The notes under the pieces: generated by a model
What the model was told of the DNA's origin: nothing
What the model saw: only the letters and a program-made list of their open reading frames with translations
Database searches by the model: none
Part shown: positions 28,330 to 36,211 of the stretch, piece by piece
Layout: each line of letters opens with the position of its first letter
How positions within the stretch are numbered: the stretch's first letter is position 1
Assembly (NCBI GenBank): GCA_963780805.1
Contig: CAWADP010000028.1
Coordinates: forward strand, 141,614-205,613
Reading direction: 5' to 3'
Length of the DNA: 64,000 bases
Origin: JASHVB01 sp963780805
GTDB taxonomy: Bacteria > Pseudomonadota > Alphaproteobacteria > Acetobacterales > Acetobacteraceae
Translations under genes and position numbers: made by a program

Positions 28330-29033
28330 AGCTGAACGGCGCCACCATCCCCGGCGATGTCGTCGCCCGCGTGCTGCAACGGCGCGGTACACTGCATTGC
28401 TTCGCCACACTGGATCCGGCGCGAACCGCGCTGGTGGTGATCGACCTGCAGCGCGCGTTCATGGACGACAGCGTCGGCCATGCCGTGATTCCGGCGGCGC
28501 GCGACATCGTGCCGGACGTGAACAGGCTGGCCGCGGCGGTGCGAGGTTCGGGCGGTGGCGTGTTCTGGGTGAAGAACACCCATGACGAACGCTGCCTGGA
28601 TGAATGGTCGGTGGCGCAGGCGATGGCGACTCCAGCCATGCGGCAGCGGCGGATCGAGGCCATGTCCGCCGACACCCCCGGCCACGCGCTGTGGCCGACA
28701 CTGGATGTACGCGACGAGGATCCGGTGGTGCTGAAATACCGCTACAGCGCGTTCCTGCCCGGAGCGTCGGAGTTGCCGGTCCTGCTGCGGGTGCGTGGCT
28801 TCGACACCGTGCTGATCACCGGCACCGTGACCAATGTGTGCTGCGAGTCCTCGGCACGCGATGCCATGATGACAAATTTCCGCACCATCATGGTGAGCGA
28901 CGGCAACGCCGCGGCAAGCCAGGCCGAGCATGATGCCTCGCTGACCGCGTTCTACAACGTGTTCGGCGACGTAATGGATACCGACATGCTGATTGGCTGC
29001 CTTCGCGGCGATACCGCCGCCGCGCAGGGCTGA
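28326..29033 (+). CDS. Isochorismatase-like cysteine hydrolase
   Basis: 235 residues. The catalytic triad pattern of the family is visible: Asp in LVVIDLQRAFMDD, Lys in VVLKYRYSAF and Cys in the TNVCCESSARDA loop. Family members cleave amides, ureas or enol ethers. The start codon overlaps the last transporter gene (ATGA), so it is the sixth gene of the transport operon and may hydrolyse the imported compound. The substrate is unknown. Confidence 0.92.
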   Translation: MKLNGATIPGDVVARVLQRRGTLHCFATLDPARTALVVIDLQRAFMDDSVGHAVIPAARDIVPDVNRLAAAVRGSGGGVFWVKNTHDERCLDEWSVAQAMATPAMRQRRIEAMSADTPGHALWPTLDVRDEDPVVLKYRYSAFLPGASELPVLLRVRGFDTVLITGTVTNVCCESSARDAMMTNFRTIMVSDGNAAASQAEHDASLTAFYNVFGDVMDTDMLIGCLRGDTAAAQG

Positions 29034-29140
29034 GGCGGACCCGTCGCTTCGCCGCGCTGAAGCGGGGCCATCGCGTCCGCCTCATCGGCCGACCCAGTGC
29101 GCCGAACTCACGCCGATGCTGCCGCTGCTCACCCGGGAGT

Positions 29141-29244
29141 GTCATCCGCGAGCGCAGCGAAGCGATCTCCCGCGAGAGTATGCACGGCACTTGCGGGAGA
29201 TTGCTTCGCTCCGCTCGCAATGACAGAGGTGCGCTCGCAATGAC
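29141..29244. repeat. Intergenic inverted repeat of the gcgagcgaagcgaagc type
   Basis: A left arm at 29141-29175 and a right arm at 29191-29224 are imperfect inverted copies (gtcat..gcgagcg..gcgaagc.atctcccgc), followed by a third partial arm at 29231-29244. This resembles the palindromic extragenic repeats common in alphaproteobacteria. It lies behind the isochorismatase gene and converges on an SDR, so it could also act as a transcript end. Confidence 0.7.
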
Positions 29245-29292
29245 AGATGGGTCCGAAGCGTAACACAAGAGTGGTGGGGGCGGAACGACGGC

Positions 29293-30159
29293 TCAATCAT
29301 TGCCCTGGCATATGCCGTGGCGCGCGGCTGCCGCATCCATCGCAGTCAGAATCGCGTCGAATCGCTCTTTCAACTCAGCCCGCCATTCCGCGCTGTGATG
29401 CGTGAATACGTAGAGTTCGTTTCTGCGAACCGCGTTGAGAACCTGTGCCGCGACGTCGGTTGGATCGAGCCCCGACTGCCCGTATTCGACAAGCTGGGCG
29501 AGCAGCCTGCCTGCCGGGCTTGCGGGGTCGGGCGTCAGGGGCGCGCCATAGCGCTCCGGTCGGTTGCGCCCGCTCTCCCAGATTCGCGTTCGCACAAACC
29601 CGGGACATAGCACGGTCACGCCAATGCCAAGCGGCGCGACCGTCTTCGCCAGCCCTTCCGACATGTTGACCACCGCAAACTTGCTGGCCGCGTAAGGGCT
29701 GAACCCAAGCCCGCTGTTCATTCCGGCCATCGACGCCGTGTTGACGATGTGGCCACCCTCGCCGTGGACACGGATATGCGGCAGGAAGGTTCGGATACCG
29801 TGCAGAACGCCCATCAGGTTGACGTCGAGCACCCACCGCCAGGTGTCGAGTGAGATGGCGTCGATGCCGCTGCCACCGCCGACACCAGCATTGTTGCAGA
29901 CGATATGGACCGTCCCGAATGCCTCGTAGGCCGCCTTGGCCGCATCGTCGACACTGGCAGGATCAGCAACATCGCAGATCACGCCGCGCGCCCCCGGTCC
30001 TGTCCCGTGCAGGGCCCGGACAGCGCCCGTCAACGCCTCTGCCTCAATGTCGGCGAGCATCACGTTCATGCCCGCCTCGGCAAAAGCCCGGCCGAGCGCA
30101 AGCCCGATGCCGCTTGCCCCGCCTGTCACGAATGCCGTCTTGCCGACAAGATCCTGCAT
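29293..30159 (-). CDS. Short-chain dehydrogenase/reductase
   Basis: 288 residues when started at MQDLVGKTAFVTGGASGIG; the longer frame adds 59 residues that include translated 18-bp tandem repeats (HSIE). Cofactor loop TGGASGIG, CNNAGVGGG, catalytic Ser in NTASMAG and YAASK. It resembles the classical SDRs annotated as 3-oxoacyl reductase-like or cyclohexanol dehydrogenase-like. Monocistronic; it diverges from the hyp operon, with the tandem repeat in the shared upstream region. Confidence 0.9.
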   Translation of the reverse strand: MQDLVGKTAFVTGGASGIGLALGRAFAEAGMNVMLADIEAEALTGAVRALHGTGPGARGVICDVADPASVDDAAKAAYEAFGTVHIVCNNAGVGGGSGIDAISLDTWRWVLDVNLMGVLHGIRTFLPHIRVHGEGGHIVNTASMAGMNSGLGFSPYAASKFAVVNMSEGLAKTVAPLGIGVTVLCPGFVRTRIWESGRNRPERYGAPLTPDPASPAGRLLAQLVEYGQSGLDPTDVAAQVLNAVRRNELYVFTHHSAEWRAELKERFDAILTAMDAAAARHGICQGND

Positions 30160-30203
30160 AGTGTGCCTCCTACCACCGGTTGTGGCTTTGCTTTTGTAGC
30201 TTT

Positions 30204-30257
30204 GCTCTATCGAATGTGGGTGCTCTATCGAATGTGGGTGTTCTATCGAATATGGGT
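30204..30257. repeat. 18-bp tandem repeat, 3 copies, between SDR and hypF
   Basis: Three units of gctctatcgaatgtgggt (third with two changes) in the divergent promoter region between the SDR and hypF. The spacing of 18 bp could array binding sites on one DNA face only partly (1.7 turns). It may be an operator array or just an expanded minisatellite. Confidence 0.85.
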
Positions 30258-30384
30258 CGCGACGCGGCAGAGGAGTAATCATGGGTGGGCTCGGTTCCGT
30301 CGGTTGCTCATTGCAGTGAAAACGCGGTAAATGCAAAGGATGTGACGCGTTATACCAAGAGCAGCCCGATGTGAGACGACCGCG

Positions 30385-32958
30385 ATGCTACCGACTGATC
30401 AGGCACGGTCCGCCCCCTCGCGGCAGCGCGAAGGGGAATGTGCTGAACTGATTCGTGTGCGTGGTTTGGTGCAGGGCGTCGGCTTCCGCCCAGCCGTCTG
30501 GCGCCTCGCGCATGAGTACGGGCTGCGTGGCTGGGTCGGCAACGACGGCGCCGGGGTCAGCGCGCTGCTTTGCGGTGCCCCGAACGACATCGTCGGGTTG
30601 GTCGATGCTCTGATGCGCGCGCCTCTGGCGCTCGCCCGCATCGACGCGATCGAGCGGGAGCCGGCAGCCGTGCCGTCCGACTGCGCCGACTTTCGGATCG
30701 TGGATAGCCACACGGGCTCGATCCATACTGGAGTGGTGCCGGATGCCGCGATTTGTCCGGACTGCCGGCAGGAGATTTTGGACCCGGCGGCACGACGATT
30801 CCGCTATCCGTTCGCCAACTGCACGCAGTGCGGACCGCGGCTGTCGATCATTGAAGCGATTCCCTACGATCGCGGCGCCACGACGATGCGGCCATTCCGC
30901 ATGTGTCCTGACTGTGCGGCGGAGTATGGCAATCCGGCGGATCGCCGCTTTCACGCTCAACCGATTGCCTGCCCTGCGTGCGGCCCGCGCATATGGCTGG
31001 AACCAGCGGTACCGAACGAGGATGCAATCGAAGCGGCCGGCGCGCTGCTCTTGGCGGGTGGCATCGTTGCGATCAAGGCGCTGGGTGGATTTCACCTGGC
31101 CTGCGATGCCACAAATGCGGCAGCGGTCGCACGCTTGCGCCAGGCCAAGCACCGCGACGCCAAGCCATTCGCGCTGATGGCGCGCGATATAGCGCTGATC
31201 CAACGCTACGCGCGGGTGGCGGAAGCCGACGCAGCGGCGCTGAGCAGCCCGGTCGCGCCGATCGTGTTGCTGCAAGGTGCAGGGGATACGGCTCCCCCTC
31301 GCCTGGAGGAAGCGGGAGTCATTCACTCCGGCTCTCGTCATTCCGCACGACCCGTCCTCCAAGGCATCGCCCCGGGCCTGAGTTCTCTCGGCTTCATGTT
31401 GCCGGGCACGCCGCTGCATCATCTGCTGCTGAGCGACATCGATCGTCCCCTGGTGATGACCAGCGGCAACCTGTCCGACGAGCCGCAATGCATAACCAAC
31501 GATGAGGCGCGGTCGAAGCTGCGCGGCATCGCGGACCATATCCTGCTGCATGACCGCGACATCGCGCGGCGTGTGGATGATTCGGTCGTGCGCGTGGCGG
31601 GCGGCGCGACGCGGGTGTTGCGGCGCGCCCGCGGATATGCGCCCGCGCCCCTGCCCCTGCCGCACGGCTTCGCCGCTGCCCCGTCGCTGTTGGCCATGGG
31701 CGGAGAGCTGAAAAGCACCTTTGCCCTCGTACGCGACGGGGAGGCAGTTCTGTCGCACCACATGGGCGATCTGGAAAACGCCCCGACCTTCGCCGACTAC
31801 CGGCACTCGATCGAGCAATACCGCACATTGTTCGCCCATACGCCTTGCGCCATCGCCGTCGACTGCCACCCCGACTACCTGGCTACGAAGCACGGCCGCG
31901 TGCTCGCCAGGCTGGATGCGCTGCCGGTCTTCGCGGTGCAGCACCATCACGCGCATCTGGCCGCCTGCATGACGGAAAACGGCGCGCCGCTCGACACGGA
32001 ACCGGTGCTGGGCATCGTGCTCGACGGGCTCGGCTGGGGCGACGACAGCACGATCTGGGGCGGCGAGTTCCTGCACGGCGACTATCGTGGCTGCCGCAGA
32101 CTGGCCTGCCTCAAGCCGGTGGCGATGCCGGGGGGCGCGCAGGCCGTTCGCGAGCCGTGGCGCAACGCCTACGCACAGATTACCGCGGCGATCGGCTGGC
32201 CTCGCTTCATGGCGACCTATGGGAAGACCGAATTGGCCCGCGATCTCTCGGCCAGGCCGGTGGCGGTGCTGGACCAGATGATCGCCCGCGGCGTCAACGC
32301 GCCGTGGTCCAGTTCCTGCGGCCGACTGTTCGACGCGGTTGCCGCCGCAGCCGGGCTATGCCGCGACAAGGTCCAGTATGAGGGCCAGGCGGCCATGATG
32401 CTGGAGGCGGCGGCGGACACCGCAGCAATGGACGATGATGGCCGGGCGTATCCCTTTGCGATCACCGCGCTCCCATCTGCCGCCGCGCTCCCCTCTGCCA
32501 CCGCGGCCCCCTCTGCCACCGCGGGCCCCTCTGCCACCGCAGCGCCCTCTCCCACCGCGGGCCCCTATGCCACCGCGGCCCCTGCCGCGGTTCCCTCCGC
32601 CTCTGCGATCCCCTCCGCCGGCCTGTTGCATCTCGATCCGGCGCCGTTATGGCCTGCGCTGTTGGACGATATCGCCACCGGCACGCCGGTTTCGCTGATC
32701 GCGGCACGCTTCCATGCCGGGCTCGCCATTGCCATATCCCAAATGGTGTCAGCGTTGCGCGTCACCGGGCGGGTTGCCCTGTCCGGGGGCGTTTTCCAGA
32801 ACAAACTGCTGCTGGAGCAGGTGATGCGATTGCTGTCTGCGCAGGGCTTGGACGTGCTAACCCATCGGTTGGTGCCGGCGAATGACGGCGGCTTGGCGCT
32901 CGGGCAGGCCGCGGTGACGGCGGCTCGCATGCTGTCGGGTGACACGGGAGAAAGTTGA
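30385..32958 (+). CDS. hypF: Carbamoyltransferase HypF
   Basis: Makes the carbamoyl group that becomes cyanide ligands of [NiFe]-hydrogenase. 857 residues. N-terminal acylphosphatase domain (RVRGLVQGVGFRPAVWRLA, 24-42); two zinc-finger pairs (Cys124, 127, 146, 149 and Cys174, 177, 196, 199); a YrdC-like domain with FALMARD and LPGTPLHHLLL; a Kae1-like domain with QHHHAHLAACM. An Ala/Pro/Ser/Thr-rich insertion of about 55 residues (from about residue 692), encoded by 18-bp repeats, interrupts the C-terminal domain. First gene of the hyp operon. Confidence 0.96.
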   Translation: MLPTDQARSAPSRQREGECAELIRVRGLVQGVGFRPAVWRLAHEYGLRGWVGNDGAGVSALLCGAPNDIVGLVDALMRAPLALARIDAIEREPAAVPSDCADFRIVDSHTGSIHTGVVPDAAICPDCRQEILDPAARRFRYPFANCTQCGPRLSIIEAIPYDRGATTMRPFRMCPDCAAEYGNPADRRFHAQPIACPACGPRIWLEPAVPNEDAIEAAGALLLAGGIVAIKALGGFHLACDATNAAAVARLRQAKHRDAKPFALMARDIALIQRYARVAEADAAALSSPVAPIVLLQGAGDTAPPRLEEAGVIHSGSRHSARPVLQGIAPGLSSLGFMLPGTPLHHLLLSDIDRPLVMTSGNLSDEPQCITNDEARSKLRGIADHILLHDRDIARRVDDSVVRVAGGATRVLRRARGYAPAPLPLPHGFAAAPSLLAMGGELKSTFALVRDGEAVLSHHMGDLENAPTFADYRHSIEQYRTLFAHTPCAIAVDCHPDYLATKHGRVLARLDALPVFAVQHHHAHLAACMTENGAPLDTEPVLGIVLDGLGWGDDSTIWGGEFLHGDYRGCRRLACLKPVAMPGGAQAVREPWRNAYAQITAAIGWPRFMATYGKTELARDLSARPVAVLDQMIARGVNAPWSSSCGRLFDAVAAAAGLCRDKVQYEGQAAMMLEAAADTAAMDDDGRAYPFAITALPSAAALPSATAAPSATAGPSATAAPSPTAGPYATAAPAAVPSASAIPSAGLLHLDPAPLWPALLDDIATGTPVSLIAARFHAGLAIAISQMVSALRVTGRVALSGGVFQNKLLLEQVMRLLSAQGLDVLTHRLVPANDGGLALGQAAVTAARMLSGDTGES
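32470..32595. repeat. 18-bp tandem repeat array inside hypF
   Basis: About six or seven degenerate units related to gccaccgcggccccctct, all in frame, coding a PSATA(A/G)-type repeat in the C-terminal domain of HypF. The period matches the repeats in hypB and upstream of hypF. Confidence 0.85.
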
Positions 32959-32963
32959 ATCGC

Positions 32964-33245
32964 ATGTGCCTTGGCATTCCCGGACAGATTGTTGCCGTCA
33001 CCGACGCTGCGACCGCGACGGCGGTGGTGGAAGTCGGCGGCGTGCGGCGTCCGGTGAACGTCGGCTTCGTCCTGGACGGCCGGCCGGCCGAGGCGTGCCT
33101 CGGGGAATGGGTGCTCATTCACGTCGGTTTCGCAATGGCCAGGCTGGATGAAGGCGAAGCGATGCGGACGTTGGAACTGCTGCGGGAACTGGGAGAGATG
33201 CAGGCGGAGTTGGAAGCCATGCGGCCCGAAGCCGGCACCGGGTAG
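32964..33245 (+). CDS. hypC: Hydrogenase maturation chaperone HypC
   Basis: 93-residue small chaperone that works with HypD in building the Fe(CN)2CO unit. The start at 32964 gives the invariant N-terminus MCLGIPGQIV with the essential Cys2; the in-frame TTG nine bases upstream would mask it. It lies 5 bases after hypF and 3 bases before the SIS gene. The helical tail (LELLRELGEMQAELEAM) is normal for HypC. Confidence 0.97.
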   Translation: MCLGIPGQIVAVTDAATATAVVEVGGVRRPVNVGFVLDGRPAEACLGEWVLIHVGFAMARLDEGEAMRTLELLRELGEMQAELEAMRPEAGTG

Positions 33246-33248
33246 GCG

Positions 33249-33935
33249 ATGCCAGGGAATCCCGCGCTGGAGGGTCTGTATCCGTTCCTGCACGGCGCGT
33301 CGCGGGACGCTGACGCGATGCGCGGTGCCCTGCTTGAATCGGTGCAGCAGAAGGCGCAGGACAGCACGGCAGCCAAGCAGCGCTTTTTCACCGCACACGG
33401 CGCCGCGGTGGTCGCGGTGGCCGAGGCGATCGCCGGCGTCTATCGCCGCCAGGGGCGCATGTTCAGCATGGGCAACGGCGGCTCGAGTTGCGACGCGGCG
33501 CATTTCGCGGTGGAGTTCCTGCATCCTGTCACTGCCGGCCGTCCGGCGCTGACCGCGGTCAACCTCGCGGGCGACATGGCGATGGTGACCGCGGTCGGCA
33601 ACGACATCGGCATTGGCCACATCTTCTTGCGCCCGCTGATCGCGCTGGCGCGGCGCGGCGACGGGCTGATCGGGTTCTCCACCAGCGGCAGCTCGGAAAA
33701 CATCATGGCCGCCTTCGCCAAGGCGAGGCAGATGGGCATGACCACCATCGGCCTGACCGGCCATGACGGCGGCAAGATGGCGCAGAGCTCTGATCTGGAT
33801 CATTGCCTGGTGGTGCCCAGCGACAGCATCCATCGGATCCAGGAGACGCACATGGCGATCTACCACATCCTGTGGGACCTGGTTCACACCCTGCTTGCCG
33901 AGGATCGCGGCGGGCTGATGGATCCGCCGGCGTGA
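33249..33935 (+). CDS. SIS-domain protein (GmhA-like) within the hyp operon
   Basis: 228 residues. Phosphosugar-binding SIS fold: SMGNGGSSCDAAHFAVEFL is the GmhA-type active loop, followed by FSTSGSSENIMAAF and a C-terminal HMAIYHILWDLVHTLL helix. Its stop overlaps the hypD start (GTGA). GmhA-like SIS genes have been seen in accessory clusters of some high-affinity [NiFe]-hydrogenases, from memory; the role there is not established. It could be a phosphoheptose isomerase moved into the operon or a dedicated maturation factor. Confidence 0.88.
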   Translation: MPGNPALEGLYPFLHGASRDADAMRGALLESVQQKAQDSTAAKQRFFTAHGAAVVAVAEAIAGVYRRQGRMFSMGNGGSSCDAAHFAVEFLHPVTAGRPALTAVNLAGDMAMVTAVGNDIGIGHIFLRPLIALARRGDGLIGFSTSGSSENIMAAFAKARQMGMTTIGLTGHDGGKMAQSSDLDHCLVVPSDSIHRIQETHMAIYHILWDLVHTLLAEDRGGLMDPPA

Positions 33936-35065
33936 AATACGTCGACGAGTTTCGCGATCCTGCCAAGGCGCAGTCGCTGGTGCAGGAGATTGGCCGGCTG
34001 GTGCTGCGCATTCCAGCCGCGCGCCGGCGGCCGTTGCAAGTGATGGAAGTGTGCGGTGGCCATACGCACACGATCTTCCGCTACGGCATCCAACAGATGC
34101 TGCCCGACGCGGTGGAATACGTGCACGGCCCAGGTTGCCCGGTCTGCGTGCTGCCAATGGGGCGCGTCGATGACTGCGTGGCCCTGGCGGAGCGACCGGA
34201 GGTGATCTTCACCACCTTCGGCGACGCCATGCGCGTGCCTGGATCGCGCAAGAGCCTGCTGAAGGCGAAGGCCGAGGGCGCCGACGTGCGGATGGTCTAT
34301 TCGCCGCTGGATGCGCTGGCGCTGGCCCGCAAGCACCCGGAGCGGGAGGTGGTGTTCTTCGGCCTCGGCTTCGAAACCACCATGCCGAGCACCGCGATGA
34401 CGCTGATCCAGGCGCGTGCCCAGGGGGCAGGAAACTTCTCGCTGTTTTGCAATCACATCACGATCATTCCAACGATCAAGGCAATTCTTGATTCGCCAGA
34501 CCTGCGGCTGGACGGATTTGTCGGGCCTGGTCACGTCAGCATGGTGATCGGCACGCGGCCCTACGACTTCATTCCCCGGCATTACGGCAAGCCGATCACC
34601 GTTGCCGGGTTCGAACCGCTCGATCTGCTGCAAGGCACCTGGATGGTGTTGAAGCAGATGGAAGAAGGCCGGTGCGAAGTGGAAAATCAATATGGCCGGG
34701 TGGTCCCCAGGGACGGCAACCCCCACGCGCTGGCCGCAATCGCCGAGGTCTTCGAGTTGCGGGAATTCTTCGAATGGCGCGGGCTCGGATCGATCGACCA
34801 TTCGGGAGTGCGTCTGCGGGCCGAATATGCGGCATTCGATGCGGAAAAAAAGTTCGGGGTGCCCAATGTCAGCATCGCCGATCCGCGATCCTGCCAGTGC
34901 GGCGAGGTGCTGAAAGGCGTTATCAAACCGCATCAGTGCAAGGTGTTCGGCACTGCCTGCACGCCGGAGACGCCGCTCGGCTCGCTGATGGTTTCCAGCG
35001 AGGGCGCCTGCGCGGCGTATTATAGTTACGGACGCCATGCCCCGGCGCAGGCCAGGCCGGCATGA
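33932..35065 (+). CDS. hypD: Hydrogenase maturation protein HypD
   Basis: [4Fe-4S] scaffold that assembles Fe(CN)2CO with HypC. 377 residues from a GTG start that overlaps the SIS stop. Seen: Cys41 in VCGGHTHTIFRYG, Cys69 and Cys72 in GPGCPVCVLP, the GFETTMPSTA segment, and the C-terminal cluster ligands in RSCQCGEVLKG and CKVFGTACTP. The upstream in-frame extension is SIS shadow. The stop overlaps hypE (ATGA). Confidence 0.96.
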   Translation: MKYVDEFRDPAKAQSLVQEIGRLVLRIPAARRRPLQVMEVCGGHTHTIFRYGIQQMLPDAVEYVHGPGCPVCVLPMGRVDDCVALAERPEVIFTTFGDAMRVPGSRKSLLKAKAEGADVRMVYSPLDALALARKHPEREVVFFGLGFETTMPSTAMTLIQARAQGAGNFSLFCNHITIIPTIKAILDSPDLRLDGFVGPGHVSMVIGTRPYDFIPRHYGKPITVAGFEPLDLLQGTWMVLKQMEEGRCEVENQYGRVVPRDGNPHALAAIAEVFELREFFEWRGLGSIDHSGVRLRAEYAAFDAEKKFGVPNVSIADPRSCQCGEVLKGVIKPHQCKVFGTACTPETPLGSLMVSSEGACAAYYSYGRHAPAQARPA

Positions 35066-36099
35066 GGACACCGGTGCGCGACGCCTTCATCAATCTGTCG
35101 CATGGCAGCGGCGGCAAGGCCATGCGTGCGTTGATCGACGACGTGTTCCTCGGCGCGTTCGGCAACGGGGAATTCAGCGTTATGGAAGACAGCGCGGTCC
35201 TGGCGCTGGCCGACATCAGCCGCCACGGCGACCGGCTGGCCTTCACCACCGACAGCTACGTCGTGGACCCGCTGTTCTTTCCCGGCGCGGATATCGGCGC
35301 GCTGGCCGTGGCGGGCACGGTGAACGACCTCGCGGCCAGTGGCGCCACCCCATTGTTCCTGTCGTGCGGAATGGTGCTGGAGGAAGGCTTGCCACTCGAG
35401 ACGCTGCGGCAGGTTGCGGCCAGCATGCGCTCCATGGCGGACCTTGCCGGAGTCACCATCGTAACGGGTGACACCAAGGTGGTGGAGCGCGGTGCCGCCG
35501 ACAAGCTGTTCATCAACACCGCGGGCATCGGCGTCGTACCGGCAGGCATCGCCGTATCGGCCGGCAACGCGCGGCCCGGGGATGCGGTCATCGTCAGCGG
35601 TGGTCTCGGCGAGCATGGCGTGGCGATCCTGGTCGCCCGCAACCAGTTGGCGCTGGAGGCGGATGTCGAAAGCGACTGCCAACCGTTGCATGGATTGGTG
35701 GCAATGATCCTGCAAGCCTGTCCCGCCACGCGCTGCCTGCGCGACGCGACGCGCGGTGGCATTGCCAGCGTGCTTAACGAATTCGCGGGCAGTTCCGGGG
35801 TTGGGATCCGTATCCAGGAACGCGCGCTGCCAATTCGCGAGGCGGTGCACGGTGCCTGCGAAATCCTTGGGCTCGACCCGCTGTATCTTGCCAACGAGGG
35901 CAAACTGGTCGCCGTGGTGCCGGCGGCCGATGCGGATCGCGTGGTGGCCGCCATGCGCGCGCATCCGGCCGGGGCGGATGCAGCAATCATTGGCGAGGCG
36001 ACCCGCGAGCCGGTCGGCATGGTGGTGATGCAAACGACGTTTGGCGGCGAGCGGATCGTCGACATGCTGGTCGGGGAGCAATTACCACGGATCTGCTGA
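35062..36099 (+). CDS. hypE: Hydrogenase maturation protein HypE
   Basis: Dehydrates the thiocarboxamide on its own C-terminal cysteine to a thiocyanate, the cyanide donor. 345 residues; starts in the GHGSGGK-like segment (LSHGSGGKAM), has MEDSAVL, VTGDTKVVERG and DATRGGIASVLNEF, and ends in the required PRIC. One base separates its stop from the miniature hypA-like gene. Confidence 0.96.
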   Translation: MRTPVRDAFINLSHGSGGKAMRALIDDVFLGAFGNGEFSVMEDSAVLALADISRHGDRLAFTTDSYVVDPLFFPGADIGALAVAGTVNDLAASGATPLFLSCGMVLEEGLPLETLRQVAASMRSMADLAGVTIVTGDTKVVERGAADKLFINTAGIGVVPAGIAVSAGNARPGDAVIVSGGLGEHGVAILVARNQLALEADVESDCQPLHGLVAMILQACPATRCLRDATRGGIASVLNEFAGSSGVGIRIQERALPIREAVHGACEILGLDPLYLANEGKLVAVVPAADADRVVAAMRAHPAGADAAIIGEATREPVGMVVMQTTFGGERIVDMLVGEQLPRIC

Positions 36100-36100
36100 A

Positions 36101-36211
36101 ATGCACGAACTGAGCATCGCCACCGCGGTCGTCGAGGCGTTCGGGCGCTGCGATTGCGGCGGTATCGTTGCCGGCGGCGAGATGCGGGTAAAGGACATGG
36201 AGATCGCGTGA
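36101..36211 (+). pseudogene. Miniature hypA-like gene with internal in-frame deletion
   Basis: 36 codons, too short for most gene callers. It begins MHELSIATAVVE, identical in pattern to the Ni-binding N-terminus of HypA, then jumps to FGRCDCGG and ends RVKDMEIA, the same C-terminus as the full HypA at 37217-37543. About 69 central residues plus three near the zinc site are missing, all in frame. It starts one base after the hypE stop, and its own stop overlaps the hypB start (TGATG), so it keeps the operon's coupling intact. Probably a relic that preserves hypB translation; a functional micro-protein is not excluded. Confidence 0.85.
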
